A DNA stretch of 64,000 nt from Fibrobacteria bacterium AD312 (GTDB lineage Bacteria > Fibrobacterota > Fibrobacteria > Fibrobacterales > Fibrobacteraceae). Positions 17,330 through 26,283 of the stretch are shown here, piece by piece; the stretch's first letter is position 1; each line of letters starts with the position of its first letter. The position numbers and the translations under genes were made by a program. The stretch lies in NCBI GenBank assembly GCA_001462345.1, contig LIUM01000046.1:1-64000 (forward strand), read 5' to 3'. The notes under the pieces were generated by a model that had not been told where the DNA came from, made no database searches, and worked only from the letters and a program-made list of their open reading frames with translations.

Positions 17330-18712
17330 ATGAAACAAAATATTCTAGCTTTTTTTATAAGCATTCTTTTGGTTTTTGTCGCTTGGAACTGTTCTGAGAC
17401 ACCAAGTGAACCAAAGCCATTGCCAAATAATGCGGCAGGTACTTTTTATCCACTTTTATCTCCTGAAAATGATTTTTTTATTTTTCCAGATAATTCTGTA
17501 ACAGATCTTGCTGGAAATCCTATTGGAGTCTTTTCAAACGATGGAAGCATTGTATCAAGCCAAGGTGTCGTTTTGGTTAGTGGAATAGACAAAAGCACTC
17601 TGAACGCTTTTGCTCCTGCAGGTTTTTTAATTCTCCCTGATTGTTCTGTCACAGACCTTAATGGTAATTACATTGGAGCTATGGATGTTTCCACTGGTTA
17701 CATTGTTCTTCCAAATGGTGCTGTTTACAGTGGTTCTGGCGATTTACTTATCCCTCCAACAATCCTTTCAAGTGCCGAGATTCCTTTGTCCAGCACTACA
17801 GATCCTTTGTCCAGCGGCGTTGTGATACCAACTTCAAGCGCTTCACTCCCAAACTCAAGTGCAGTAGTTCCATTTTCATCTAGCTGGACTCAGCCCACAT
17901 CTAGCTGGACTCAACCCACATCTAGCTGGACTCAACCTACCTCCAGCTACACACCTCCAAGTAGTAGCTCTGCTCCAAAAAGTAGCTCTTCTGTAGCAAA
18001 AAGTAGCAGTTCACAAACTGGTCAAAATCCTAATATTAAAGTAATTCAAGGTGGTAAATCGGGTTCTGGATACGCCACTCGTTACTGGGATAGCTGTAAG
18101 CCTCACTGTGCCTGGGAAGGCAAAGGCGGCCCCGTAGCAAGAACCTGCCAAAGAGATGGAACAACTCGCGCTGGCTCTGGAGAATCCTCTGTTTGTGACA
18201 ATGGCAGCGCAGGGACTTGTTTTGATCAAATCCCAATTGTTGTAAATACTGATTACGCTTATGCTTTTGCTGCTACCCCAGGTGGTGGAAATGACTGTGG
18301 CAAATGCTACATGCTTACATTCAAGGGTACAGGAGCAGCTGCAACGAATACTCCAACCGATAACGCTCACAGATCAATTAAAGACAAAAAACTCATTGTT
18401 ATGTCCACCAACATCGGCTATGACGTTTCTCACAACCAGTTTGACCTTATGATTCCTGGTGGCGGTCCTGGAGCATTCAACGGTTGTGGCCAAATGGGCA
18501 TTTCTTGTGCTGGAGCTCAATATGGCGGATTCTTAACGACATGCAATTACAAGAAGGATTGCTTGATTAATATGTGTAATCAAGAATACGCCAGCAAACC
18601 TAGCTTAAAAGAAGGCTGTTTATTCCTTGCCAACTGGATGAATGCAGCTAACAATCCTGAAGTAGACTATGTAGAAGTAGAATGTCCTTCGGAACTTACA
18701 GCTAAATACTAA
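17330..18712 (+). CDS. GH45 endoglucanase with N-terminal module and Ser/Pro linker
   Basis: Exported cellulase, 460 aa. A signal segment covers residues 1-20; Cys21 could be lipidated, although WNC is a poor lipobox. Residues 35-145 carry two related stretches (F-I-x-PDxSVTDLxGNxIG), an N-terminal module of unknown role. A Ser/Thr/Pro linker (about 145-235) contains SSWTQPT repeats and poly-Ser. The catalytic domain is GH45: ATRYWDSCKPHCAW with the base Asp254, and FDLMIPGGGPGAFNGC with the acid Asp372, plus many Cys for disulfides. GH45 enzymes in the family cut cellulose with inversion. It is monocistronic, with a GAGG ribosome site and a strong terminator. Confidence 0.9.
   Translation: MKQNILAFFISILLVFVAWNCSETPSEPKPLPNNAAGTFYPLLSPENDFFIFPDNSVTDLAGNPIGVFSNDGSIVSSQGVVLVSGIDKSTLNAFAPAGFLILPDCSVTDLNGNYIGAMDVSTGYIVLPNGAVYSGSGDLLIPPTILSSAEIPLSSTTDPLSSGVVIPTSSASLPNSSAVVPFSSSWTQPTSSWTQPTSSWTQPTSSYTPPSSSSAPKSSSSVAKSSSSQTGQNPNIKVIQGGKSGSGYATRYWDSCKPHCAWEGKGGPVARTCQRDGTTRAGSGESSVCDNGSAGTCFDQIPIVVNTDYAYAFAATPGGGNDCGKCYMLTFKGTGAAATNTPTDNAHRSIKDKKLIVMSTNIGYDVSHNQFDLMIPGGGPGAFNGCGQMGISCAGAQYGGFLTTCNYKKDCLINMCNQEYASKPSLKEGCLFLANWMNAANNPEVDYVEVECPSELTAKY
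17881..17946 (+). repeat. In-frame 21-bp repeats in the cellulase linker
   Basis: Three copies of a 21-bp unit (tctagctggactcagcccac with variants) encode SSWTQPT, followed by a diverged SSYTPPS unit. It is a typical flexible linker between binding and catalytic modules. Confidence 0.8.
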
Positions 18713-18728
18713 TATCTCTTTTATTATT

Positions 18729-18762
18729 AAAAAAAACCTCGGATAAACCGAGGTTTTTTTAT
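18729..18762. terminator. Bidirectional terminator between GH45 and the phosphatase gene
   Basis: AACCTCGG and CCGAGGTT arms around a short ATAAA loop, with A-run and T-run on the two sides. It lies between convergent genes, so it can serve both. Confidence 0.85.
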
Positions 18763-18771
18763 TGTATTAAC

Positions 18772-19575
18772 TCAGTTATTTTTAGTTATATCTAACCATT
18801 TTTGATGCAAAAGACGATTAGAAAAAATGGCCTGCTCCCCATCAATAAAGGCTAATGGGGCTCCATCAATACGAGTTGCCTCACCACCTGCCTCTTTAAT
18901 AATAAGAGCTATTGCCGCTATATCCCAAGGATAACTCATGGTCATGACAAAAAGATCAAGCCGCCCTGAAGCCACAAAACAACCTTCTACCACTGCTGAA
19001 CCGAGGCATTTCACTCTCTGGAAATGATTTGCTTGAATTTCAAAATTTTGCAAATTGTGTTTGTTTATTTTATCGATATGGCCTACATTAAAATCTCCAT
19101 TAGAAACAATAGCCTGAGATGCGTTTGTAACATCACTAACTTGAATAGGGTTTCCATTTAAAAAAGCGCCGCCATCTAAAATAGCGGTGTACATTTCTTC
19201 TAATCGGGGTAGGTATACCACAGACAAAAGAGGCTTTTTATTAAAATGAAGAGCAATTGAAATTCCCCAAAATGGAATTCCACGACTGTAATTTATAGTT
19301 CCGTCAATAGGATCTATTATCCAGAGATAATTTGGATCTTCACCCTGAATTATTCCGGCTTCTTCAGTACGTATACAATGAGTTGGAAATGCTTTTTTTA
19401 AGCCTTCTACGATTATCTTTTCTGATAAATAATCCGCTTTAGTCACTACATCTTTAGGTGTTTTATAATCTACCTCTCCTAAATGATTCTGTAATTCAAG
19501 AGCAGAATTCCCAGCCGTTCTAGCAAGCGTTTCTGCAATAGATAAAGCATGATCTAAAAATTCTTTTTGATTCAT
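18772..19575 (-). CDS. suhB: Inositol monophosphatase family protein
   Basis: A Mg2+-dependent phosphatase of the IMPase/SuhB/HisN/CysQ superfamily, 267 aa. Metal-site motifs: TEEAG (first Glu), WIIDPIDGTINYSRGIPFWG (the DPIDGT core) and YPWDIAAIALIIKEAGG (WDIAA plus the lithium-type C-terminal motif). The family acts on inositol phosphates, histidinol phosphate or PAP, and the substrate cannot be chosen from sequence alone. It is monocistronic on the minus strand; a terminator lies just upstream of its start, ending the preceding gene. Confidence 0.85.
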   Translation of the reverse strand: MNQKEFLDHALSIAETLARTAGNSALELQNHLGEVDYKTPKDVVTKADYLSEKIIVEGLKKAFPTHCIRTEEAGIIQGEDPNYLWIIDPIDGTINYSRGIPFWGISIALHFNKKPLLSVVYLPRLEEMYTAILDGGAFLNGNPIQVSDVTNASQAIVSNGDFNVGHIDKINKHNLQNFEIQANHFQRVKCLGSAVVEGCFVASGRLDLFVMTMSYPWDIAAIALIIKEAGGEATRIDGAPLAFIDGEQAIFSNRLLHQKWLDITKNN

Positions 19576-19611
19576 AAAATAGTCCTAATTGAACAGGACA
19601 AAGATAACATT

Positions 19612-19637
19612 AAAAACCCCCAACCGCAGTTGGGGTT
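19612..19637 (-). terminator. Terminator of the transglutaminase-like lipoprotein gene
   Basis: On the minus strand CCCCAAC and GTTGGGG form a 7-bp GC-rich stem followed by a T-rich stretch, 30 nt after the stop at 19667. Confidence 0.75.
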
Positions 19638-19666
19638 AAAATGCTTTTCTAATTCAATGCAAATAA

Positions 19667-21016
19667 TTATGGTATGTCATTAGGATTAACACCATAATCA
19701 CGAGCCTCTGTTACAGAAATAATTCTTGATTCACCCGATTCAAAATTACCATTAGTGACTTCTTCATTATATGACTCAATAGCTTTGTTCACTGCTGTTG
19801 AGAAAGAAACAGGCGTTTCATTCCATGCGAGCGTTGTTTCAAGGAAATTATAAGTATCCCCTTCTTCTTCTGTTTTCCAACCTACAAAAGCATGGCCAGG
19901 AATTTCAACAACTACTACATCTATTCCAATGGACTCAAGAATGGAGGCAAACAAAAAAGCTCCTTCTATACAATTCGCTTGTTTTGTTCTAAGAACTTGT
20001 ATGGGGTATTTTATTTTTTGACCCACGGCACCTGCTTCTGTATTGCTGACATAAGTAATCCCTTTTTTTTGTAAAACCTCATACACTTTCTGCACTTGAT
20101 TATTCACACTTTCTTCCATTGTATTAAAGTCATAGAGCTGATATCCGCCATAACCTGATGGCATTAAAGAGGCTAGTTCCGAATGTATTGACGTGATGGA
20201 ATCCATATTAGGAGTCACCCAAACATTCCACCAAGGAGAAATATCTATTCCTACATATTCTGGTCCACGAAGATCTACTGGATATATTTCCGCATTATAC
20301 GATTCTGAAAAAACAAGAATTTCTCGATTGTTTTCTAAAGCAAAGGCTCTTACTTGGACAAGTACTGGAGCCGCAGCCTTTAAATGGAGATATTTTTCTG
20401 GTATTAATTTAATCTCAGGAGCAAAAACGTTTGACTTACTTGGATTTACAATGCCAGAGACTATTCCTGTATCACTATAATCAGGAATCCAAGCTTTGAC
20501 AATAACGGAATGCCATAGATTCCCTCTATTTTCAATCTTAACTCCTAATGGAACAGGATATTCAAAATCTTTATACATTAAAGGATATTGATTTGCAAAT
20601 GCCGTATTAAAACTTTCTTTTTTAAAGTGGATATAGGAAAATAAATCTTTTGCAACACTTTTTTCATAAATATCATTATAAACTGAATCATAAAGATCAT
20701 TGTAAACAGAGTCATAAAGGACATAATACAGCGAATCATAAGAGGCTTCTAAAAGGCTATCTAATAAAGCATTTCTTGCCGAATCTAGCCAAACATCAGT
20801 AAAAGCATCATTAAATAGCGTGTCATAGACTGAATCTAAAACCGTTTCTGAATGCATAGAATCCCATAAATCTTGGGAAAGCTCTCCTCTCAAAACAGTG
20901 GCTAAACTATCCACATTGACGCTTTCTCCATCTTGGCCATCCACCCCATTTTCACCAGAACAAGCAGCAAGAAAAAAAACGCCTAAAAGAACAAGCCCTA
21001 TTTTTTTAAAACTCAT
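19667..21016 (-). CDS. Lipoprotein with YDSVYND repeats and a transglutaminase-like domain
   Basis: A 449-aa surface or periplasmic lipoprotein. Lipobox LAAC (Cys19) is followed by a short collagen-like GENGVDGQDGE. Residues about 54-125 are a Tyr/Asp/Ser/Leu-rich repetitive helix (YDSLYYVLYDSVYND...). A beta-rich middle follows. The C-terminal part has Cys in QANCIEGAFLFASIL (about residue 348) and His in IPGHAFVGW (about 375), with a following YNFLETTLA, consistent with a transglutaminase/papain-like Cys-His fold. The substrate is unknown; peptidase, amidase or cross-linking are all possible. It has its own terminator. Confidence 0.75.
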   Translation of the reverse strand: MSFKKIGLVLLGVFFLAACSGENGVDGQDGESVNVDSLATVLRGELSQDLWDSMHSETVLDSVYDTLFNDAFTDVWLDSARNALLDSLLEASYDSLYYVLYDSVYNDLYDSVYNDIYEKSVAKDLFSYIHFKKESFNTAFANQYPLMYKDFEYPVPLGVKIENRGNLWHSVIVKAWIPDYSDTGIVSGIVNPSKSNVFAPEIKLIPEKYLHLKAAAPVLVQVRAFALENNREILVFSESYNAEIYPVDLRGPEYVGIDISPWWNVWVTPNMDSITSIHSELASLMPSGYGGYQLYDFNTMEESVNNQVQKVYEVLQKKGITYVSNTEAGAVGQKIKYPIQVLRTKQANCIEGAFLFASILESIGIDVVVVEIPGHAFVGWKTEEEGDTYNFLETTLAWNETPVSFSTAVNKAIESYNEEVTNGNFESGESRIISVTEARDYGVNPNDIP

Positions 21017-21352
21017 TGATATCTCCAGTAATTGAAATATTCTCCCCTCTTGAATCTGAATGTTATTAGAAAAACATGGATCAAATTAAGTGTTAGGATA
21101 TTTCTTTTTGATAGGTTTAGTTATACATTAATTTTTTTAGTAGAGTTATAAAAAAACTAATCAAAGTCCGTATCCATTTTTAAAAATCATCTTTTATTAA
21201 TAAAAATCTCCTATTTTATGGTCAATAAAAAAAGTGCCATTGGATTCTATATGCAAGTTTTTATATTTATGCATATTACAATCTCCTCGTTAGATATCTA
21301 GACTATGTAACTGTCTAAGAAAGTCTTTTGAGGTCTTTTTATAGAAGGTTAT
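21017..21352. other. Divergent intergenic region upstream of ahcY
   Basis: 336 bp. The ahcY-proximal 110 bp hold a 7-bp hairpin (ATATGCA at 21249-21255 with TGCATAT at 21270-21276), a perfect 10-bp palindrome TAGATATCTA (21291-21300) and a small TAGAC/GTCTA hairpin (21299-21317). No match to a known SAM or SAH riboswitch core was seen. Nothing else is recognisable. Confidence 0.4.
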
Positions 21353-22813
21353 ATGGATTACAAAGTTAAAGATATTAATCTCGCCTCTTGGGGCCGAAAA
21401 GAAATTGAACTAGCCGAAACAGAAATGCCAGGCTTAATGGCTCTTCGTCGTGAATATGGGGCTCAAAAACCTTTAACTGGCGCGAGAATTATGGGATCTC
21501 TCCATATGACTATTCAAACGGCTGTTTTGATTGAAACTCTAACAGAACTTGGTGCTGATGTTCGCTGGGTTTCCTGCAATATCTTTAGTACACAAGACCA
21601 TGCGGCCGCTGCTGTCGTTGTTGGTAAAAATGGTTCTGTAGATGCCCCTAAAGGGACACCTGTTTTTGCTTGGAAAGGCGAATCACTAGAAGAATATTGG
21701 GATAACACTGCTATTGCTCTTGCTTGGCCAGATGGTGGCACCGCGAATCTTATTTTAGACGATGGCGGTGACGCGACAATGCTTGTCGTCCGTGGTGCTG
21801 AATTTGAAAAAGCAAAGGAAGTTCCTGCTTTTAATCCTGAAACCGATTCCGAAGAATGGGGCGTGTTTCTTGAATTATGTCGTAAAATTTATGCTCAAGA
21901 GCCATCTCGTTGGACTCGTACTTCTAAAGCGATTTGCGGCGTCTCTGAAGAAACAACTACAGGTGTTCACCGCCTTTATGATCTTGCAAAACAAGGGCGT
22001 TTACCTTTTGCTGCCATCAATGTGAACGACTCCGTCACTAAATCAAAATTTGACAACTTATATGGTTGCCGCCACTCTTTGATTGATGGAATTAACCGTG
22101 CTAGTGACGTGATGATTGCGGGTAAAGTAGCTGTTGTCTGTGGCTATGGCGATGTGGGTAAAGGTTGTGCCCAATCTTTACGTGGACAAGGCGCTCGAGT
22201 GATAATCACTGAAATCGATCCTATTTGCGCGTTACAAGCCGCCATGGAAGGCTATGAAGTAAAGACTTTAGATGAAGTGGTTTCTTATGCTGATATTTTT
22301 GTCACCACGACTGGTAACTTAAAGATTATCTCTGCAAAACAAATGAGCATGATGAAGCATAGAGCTATTGTTGGAAATATTGGTCATTTTGATAACGAAA
22401 TCGACATGGCTGGCTTAAAGAAAATACCTGGTATTGTACGTACAGAAATCAAGCCCCAATATGATGAATGGACTTTTGCTGATGGCCATAGCATTTTGAT
22501 TCTTGCTGAAGGCCGTTTGCTAAATTTAGGTTGTGCCACTGGACACCCCAGCTTTGTGATGAGTGCTAGTTTTACAAACCAAACTATTGCACAAATTGAT
22601 CTTTGGTTGAATAATCAAGGGAAAGAAACTGTAGCTGGTGTTAAATATGAAAAAGGTAAAGTGTATACTTTACCTAAGATTCTTGATGAAAAAGTGGCCC
22701 GTTTACACCTTGATAAACTCGGTGTTCATTTAACTACTTTAACACAAGAACAAGCTGATTATTTAGGCGTTGCCGTTGAAGGCCCTTATAAAGTGGACTT
22801 CTATCGCTATTAG
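21353..22813 (+). CDS. ahcY: Adenosylhomocysteinase
   Basis: NAD-dependent hydrolysis of S-adenosylhomocysteine to homocysteine and adenosine, closing the methyl cycle. The 486-aa protein shows [49 protein letters not shown], the NAD loop [18 protein letters not shown] and the C-terminal YKVDFYRY. It is the long form, with an insertion after DDGGDAT as in many bacteria. A GAAGG ribosome site precedes the ATG. It is monocistronic, with a strong terminator. Confidence 0.97.
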   Translation: MDYKVKDINLASWGRKEIELAETEMPGLMALRREYGAQKPLTGARIMGSLHMTIQTAVLIETLTELGADVRWVSCNIFSTQDHAAAAVVVGKNGSVDAPKGTPVFAWKGESLEEYWDNTAIALAWPDGGTANLILDDGGDATMLVVRGAEFEKAKEVPAFNPETDSEEWGVFLELCRKIYAQEPSRWTRTSKAICGVSEETTTGVHRLYDLAKQGRLPFAAINVNDSVTKSKFDNLYGCRHSLIDGINRASDVMIAGKVAVVCGYGDVGKGCAQSLRGQGARVIITEIDPICALQAAMEGYEVKTLDEVVSYADIFVTTTGNLKIISAKQMSMMKHRAIVGNIGHFDNEIDMAGLKKIPGIVRTEIKPQYDEWTFADGHSILILAEGRLLNLGCATGHPSFVMSASFTNQTIAQIDLWLNNQGKETVAGVKYEKGKVYTLPKILDEKVARLHLDKLGVHLTTLTQEQADYLGVAVEGPYKVDFYRY

Positions 22814-22833
22814 TCTTCAAATATTTTTTATTT

Positions 22834-22873
22834 AGCTCCGAAAAAGAAAACCTCTTTCGGAGCTTTTTATTTT
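22834..22873. terminator. Terminator after ahcY
   Basis: AGCTCCGAAA and TTTCGGAGCT arms, a ~12-nt loop and a trailing T stretch. It lies between ahcY and the convergent B12-operon lipoprotein gene, so it can act in both directions. Confidence 0.8.
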
Positions 22874-22887
22874 AAATAAATTGATGC

Positions 22888-24015
22888 TTATTCTTCATAT
22901 GAAATTACAGCCATGTTATAAGGGGGAAGCACATCCTTTCCTTTTATTTCAAAGAAACTGGATCCATCATAACCCCATAATTTTGCATTTTCAAAGCTTC
23001 GGTCTCCTACAAAAAGTAAGTCCGAATTTGCATCCCAATACAAAGAGCCACTGGTGTCCTCTATTTCATCTAATAGGCTGATTTTATTTTTTTCTATATC
23101 GACTTTTGCTAAAGAATAGCCTCCATCGACCCCTAATACTGAAGCATATATTTTTTTATTTTTTTGATCAACTGTAAAAGAAGAAACTCCTCCACCTAAA
23201 TTTTTTCCAAAGAACTTTACTGTAGATTTCTTTTTTTCAAAATCAATCGATTCTATTCCTCTTAAGCTATCGCTATTACAGCCGTAGACATCGTTATAAA
23301 CGCCTTGTGTGGAAACCCATAAAACATTTTCAATCCAAGCAAATGAGGTGGGGTTATTCGTTTTTAATGGAATGGTGTCTAAAATAGTTCCCTCATTTGC
23401 ATCTAATAATACGATTAAACCAGGTAATTTGGCTTGATACATGTCTAGTCGTTGTAAAAGGGCAAGTAATGTATCTCCTTTTAAGCTTAATTTGATGAGA
23501 TTTGGAGAAATATTACCAGAGACTGTATATTTGGATAGATCCACCGTTTTAAGCGTTTTTCCCTTAGCAGAAACAGCTGTATTTATTTTTAAGAGATGAG
23601 CACTCCCTTCTAAGCCGAGCCAAGCCGTTTGAGAATCTAATGCGATAAGATCACTTGGATTAGAGCCGTCTTCTAACGAAGTTTGGTAAAGAACAGAAGC
23701 GTCTTCTTGATCTAATTTAGATGGAGCTAAGCGTACTAAATTATCTGCCCCGAAACGTTCTAAAACAAAAACTTGTGAGCCTTGTACAATGACTCTAGAG
23801 TCTTGAGCAAGAGTTATTTTATTTGGTGATAAAGAGTCTGCCTCAATATCAAACCATCTTAATTCCCCATTCACGTAATCACTTGTAAAAACGAGCCCTA
23901 GAGTTTTACTCTCTATTTCGTCTTTAGGCGTCGTAGGCGAATCTTCGCTACAAGCGACTATAAAGATGGAAATGATTATTCCTAAAAAAATAGTAGTATT
24001 ATTGATTGTTTTCAT
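22888..24015 (-). CDS. Surface lipoprotein, beta-propeller, BtuG-like
   Basis: A 375-aa lipoprotein with lipobox IVAC (Cys22) and a Ser/Thr/Pro/Asp spacer. The rest is a repetitive all-beta protein with blade-like units (GLVFTSDYVNGELRWFD, NPTSFAWIENVLWVSTQG, GSLYWDANSDLLFVGDR), matching a YncE/DUF5074-type propeller of about seven blades. Its gene overlaps the TonB receptor gene by 17 bp and shares its cobalamin riboswitch. In Bacteroides the same arrangement, BtuB plus the propeller lipoprotein BtuG, captures vitamin B12 at the surface. I infer the same role here; residue-level homology to BtuG could not be tested. Confidence 0.75.
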   Translation of the reverse strand: MKTINNTTIFLGIIISIFIVACSEDSPTTPKDEIESKTLGLVFTSDYVNGELRWFDIEADSLSPNKITLAQDSRVIVQGSQVFVLERFGADNLVRLAPSKLDQEDASVLYQTSLEDGSNPSDLIALDSQTAWLGLEGSAHLLKINTAVSAKGKTLKTVDLSKYTVSGNISPNLIKLSLKGDTLLALLQRLDMYQAKLPGLIVLLDANEGTILDTIPLKTNNPTSFAWIENVLWVSTQGVYNDVYGCNSDSLRGIESIDFEKKKSTVKFFGKNLGGGVSSFTVDQKNKKIYASVLGVDGGYSLAKVDIEKNKISLLDEIEDTSGSLYWDANSDLLFVGDRSFENAKLWGYDGSSFFEIKGKDVLPPYNMAVISYEE

Positions 24016-26044
24016 CTTTGTTGATTCCTATTTGTTGAATGAATGTGAATGAATATGTTCTTCCTGGGAGCGGGTAGGAAGAGTAAATACTTTGATACTC
24101 TGTGTTGGTGATATTTTGAACTGATAAAACGAATTTGGTTCTTTTTAAAGGATTCCAAGTTAAATAACTGTGATAAAGAGATTGTGCTGGGATTTTTTGT
24201 CGATTAGCTCGATCTTTATAAAGGGTGCTACGGTATCCTGCTTGCACAGACCACTCCAAATGATATGGTAATAGCCATGCAGCTTCAGCATGATATGTTG
24301 TGGTGGGTTCTTCTGGAAGTTTTTTCCCTTGATATAAAGGGTCACTAGAATCATCAAGAGCTTTTTGAATAGTGGCATCTAATCTTGTTTTGAAAAAAGA
24401 AGTGGGTTTGCTTTCTAAAGAAAGTTCAACGCCTCTTGTAATCGCTTTCGATATATTGAATGGCTTACTAAATGAATTATTGGTAACCCAAATGATTCCA
24501 TTTTTTTGATGCGTTTCAAAATAAGTACTCAGTATTTTTGTTTTCTCAGAGGCGCTTTTCCATGATAAACTGATTTCTCCCATCCATCCTGTTTCTTCTT
24601 TTAAATCTGGATTCGGAAGAACATTTCGATACACGCCATATTGCTCCATAAGCTCAGGCTCTCTGAAATAACGGCCTAATGATAACGAAGCCTTCCACGG
24701 TGACTTGAGATGCCCAAAATGCATTGCTAATCTTCCAGAGCCTAACAAATCTTGATTGGATCCACTGATAAGACTATCGTTTCGAACAGGCAAAGACCAT
24801 TCTCCGCCTGAATTTTCATTTTGATATGCTTTGATTGAATTTTCTAATTCTAAAGAAATAATACGAGTTAAAAACCATTGGATATTGGATGCTCCTTCTA
24901 CAACATATTGTTCTAAATGCCAAGGATAAGCGGATATCCATTCATTATTATCTCGATCTTCTAAACGTTCTGCTGAAGAGGCAAGATATAGAGAAGCTGC
25001 CCAAGAACGAGACGAATCCGTTGGTAATTCTACAATTATTTTTGGTTGAAGAAAATAACGTATAGCACCATATTCCATATAATATGTATTAGGAAAGCCG
25101 ATTTTATCTAGTGGGTAATAGGAGTGAGAAACAGACTTTTCTATTTGCCCTGAAAGAGACAGTGTGAACTGTAGATTTTTATAAGGGATAGGCTCATAAG
25201 AATAAAAAAGCTGGCCTAAATCTCGATTAAAGCCTGCTACTTCTGTTTGATTCGATTCTTTCCCTGGATTACCACCCTTTTCTTTTTCATGCCTAAAACT
25301 TAAAGTGGAAAAGCCCCCATTCTCGTGAGTATGATAAAAAGTATGATTCCCTGAAAACTGCAAATACCAAGCATTTTTTCTTTTCGCTAAAAAATCATCG
25401 TCTGTATCATATTCAGTCCCGTTTCTATTTAAAAATTCGTAATCATTATCTGAATATCGATATGCTAAACCAGAGGCAAAGCGTGTTTTAGAAATTAAAG
25501 GAATGGTTAGAGACACTGCCGCTTCTTGAAGTCCATGACTTCCATACGATAAAGAAAACTGGCCTCCAGTATTAACGCTCTTTTTGGTGATAAAATGAAT
25601 GGCTCCACCAATCCCATTTCCGCCTAAAAACGCAGGTACATAGCCCTTATAGACATCTATTCGTTCCACTAAATTCAGATCTATGGAACCAAGATTCACA
25701 GCACCGCCACCAGCATCTTCTAAAGCCACGCCATCAATAAATATTTTTACCCCTCTGGAAGAAGCTCCTCGAATAGAAATGCTCTGAAAACTACCTATTC
25801 CCCCTTGTTTATGGCCCTGAATACCACCATAAGAAGAAAGGATATCAATCGCTGTAAAGTTTTTTCCAACCCATGCTTCTTCACTAATAGATACGACTTG
25901 ATTTGAAAGGTTTTCTGTTATAGAAGCACCGATATGTACTTCTGTTTCCCCAAGATTTTGTACGGTTAAAGAATCGGTCACCGAAGCCGAAACAGAGTAA
26001 AACAACCCCATAAAAAGGGCTACTAGGGGTGATGTCTTTCGCAT
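23999..26044 (-). CDS. btuB: TonB-dependent outer membrane receptor, BtuB-like (cobalamin)
   Basis: A 681-aa outer-membrane active transporter. A signal peptide covers about residues 1-20. The plug domain (about 35-165) has ILSSYGGIQ, SISIRGASSRGVKIFIDGV and VERIDVYKGYVPAFLGGNGIGGAIHFIT. The rest is a 22-strand-type barrel of alternating residues ending in GRTYSFTFIQQIG. Sequence alone gives only the receptor class; cobalamin as ligand follows from the riboswitch 17 nt upstream of the start. A GAGAGG ribosome site lies between the riboswitch and the ATG. It is followed by, and overlaps, the propeller lipoprotein gene. Confidence 0.88.
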   Translation of the reverse strand: MRKTSPLVALFMGLFYSVSASVTDSLTVQNLGETEVHIGASITENLSNQVVSISEEAWVGKNFTAIDILSSYGGIQGHKQGGIGSFQSISIRGASSRGVKIFIDGVALEDAGGGAVNLGSIDLNLVERIDVYKGYVPAFLGGNGIGGAIHFITKKSVNTGGQFSLSYGSHGLQEAAVSLTIPLISKTRFASGLAYRYSDNDYEFLNRNGTEYDTDDDFLAKRKNAWYLQFSGNHTFYHTHENGGFSTLSFRHEKEKGGNPGKESNQTEVAGFNRDLGQLFYSYEPIPYKNLQFTLSLSGQIEKSVSHSYYPLDKIGFPNTYYMEYGAIRYFLQPKIIVELPTDSSRSWAASLYLASSAERLEDRDNNEWISAYPWHLEQYVVEGASNIQWFLTRIISLELENSIKAYQNENSGGEWSLPVRNDSLISGSNQDLLGSGRLAMHFGHLKSPWKASLSLGRYFREPELMEQYGVYRNVLPNPDLKEETGWMGEISLSWKSASEKTKILSTYFETHQKNGIIWVTNNSFSKPFNISKAITRGVELSLESKPTSFFKTRLDATIQKALDDSSDPLYQGKKLPEEPTTTYHAEAAWLLPYHLEWSVQAGYRSTLYKDRANRQKIPAQSLYHSYLTWNPLKRTKFVLSVQNITNTEYQSIYSSYPLPGRTYSFTFIQQIGINKDENNQ

Positions 26045-26060
26045 CGTGCCTCTCGCTATT

Positions 26061-26253
26061 ATTCTACAGTTCTTCTGACTCGGGGATCACTCTACTCCTA
26101 GTTCCTTCACACCTTTACGGCATTGGTTTTCCGGACAAAAGTCCTCTTACTAGTTTCGTTCTCCCTTACAGCGGCGGGACCGTTCCCGATTTTCACGGGA
26201 TTTTCTCAATCATTTTACATTCATAAAACAATTGGCTTTTCAAGGCATAGAAT
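26061..26253 (-). ncRNA. Cobalamin riboswitch
   Basis: Read on the minus strand, P1 pairs ATTCTAT (26253-26247) with GTAGAAT (26067-26061). The conserved core reads AATCCCGTGAAAATCGGGA, then ACGGTCCCGCCGCTGTAA (26202-26161). The 3' conserved part is CCCGAGTCAGAAGAACTG (26083-26066). These match the AdoCbl-riboswitch consensus (GGTGAAAATCC, CCCGC-CTGTAA, GAGTCAGRAGACCTG). It ends 17 nt before the receptor ATG, with the ribosome site immediately after P1, so control of translation is likely. Confidence 0.88.
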
Positions 26254-26283
26254 ATGATTTAACGCAAATATAACAAAAAAAGT

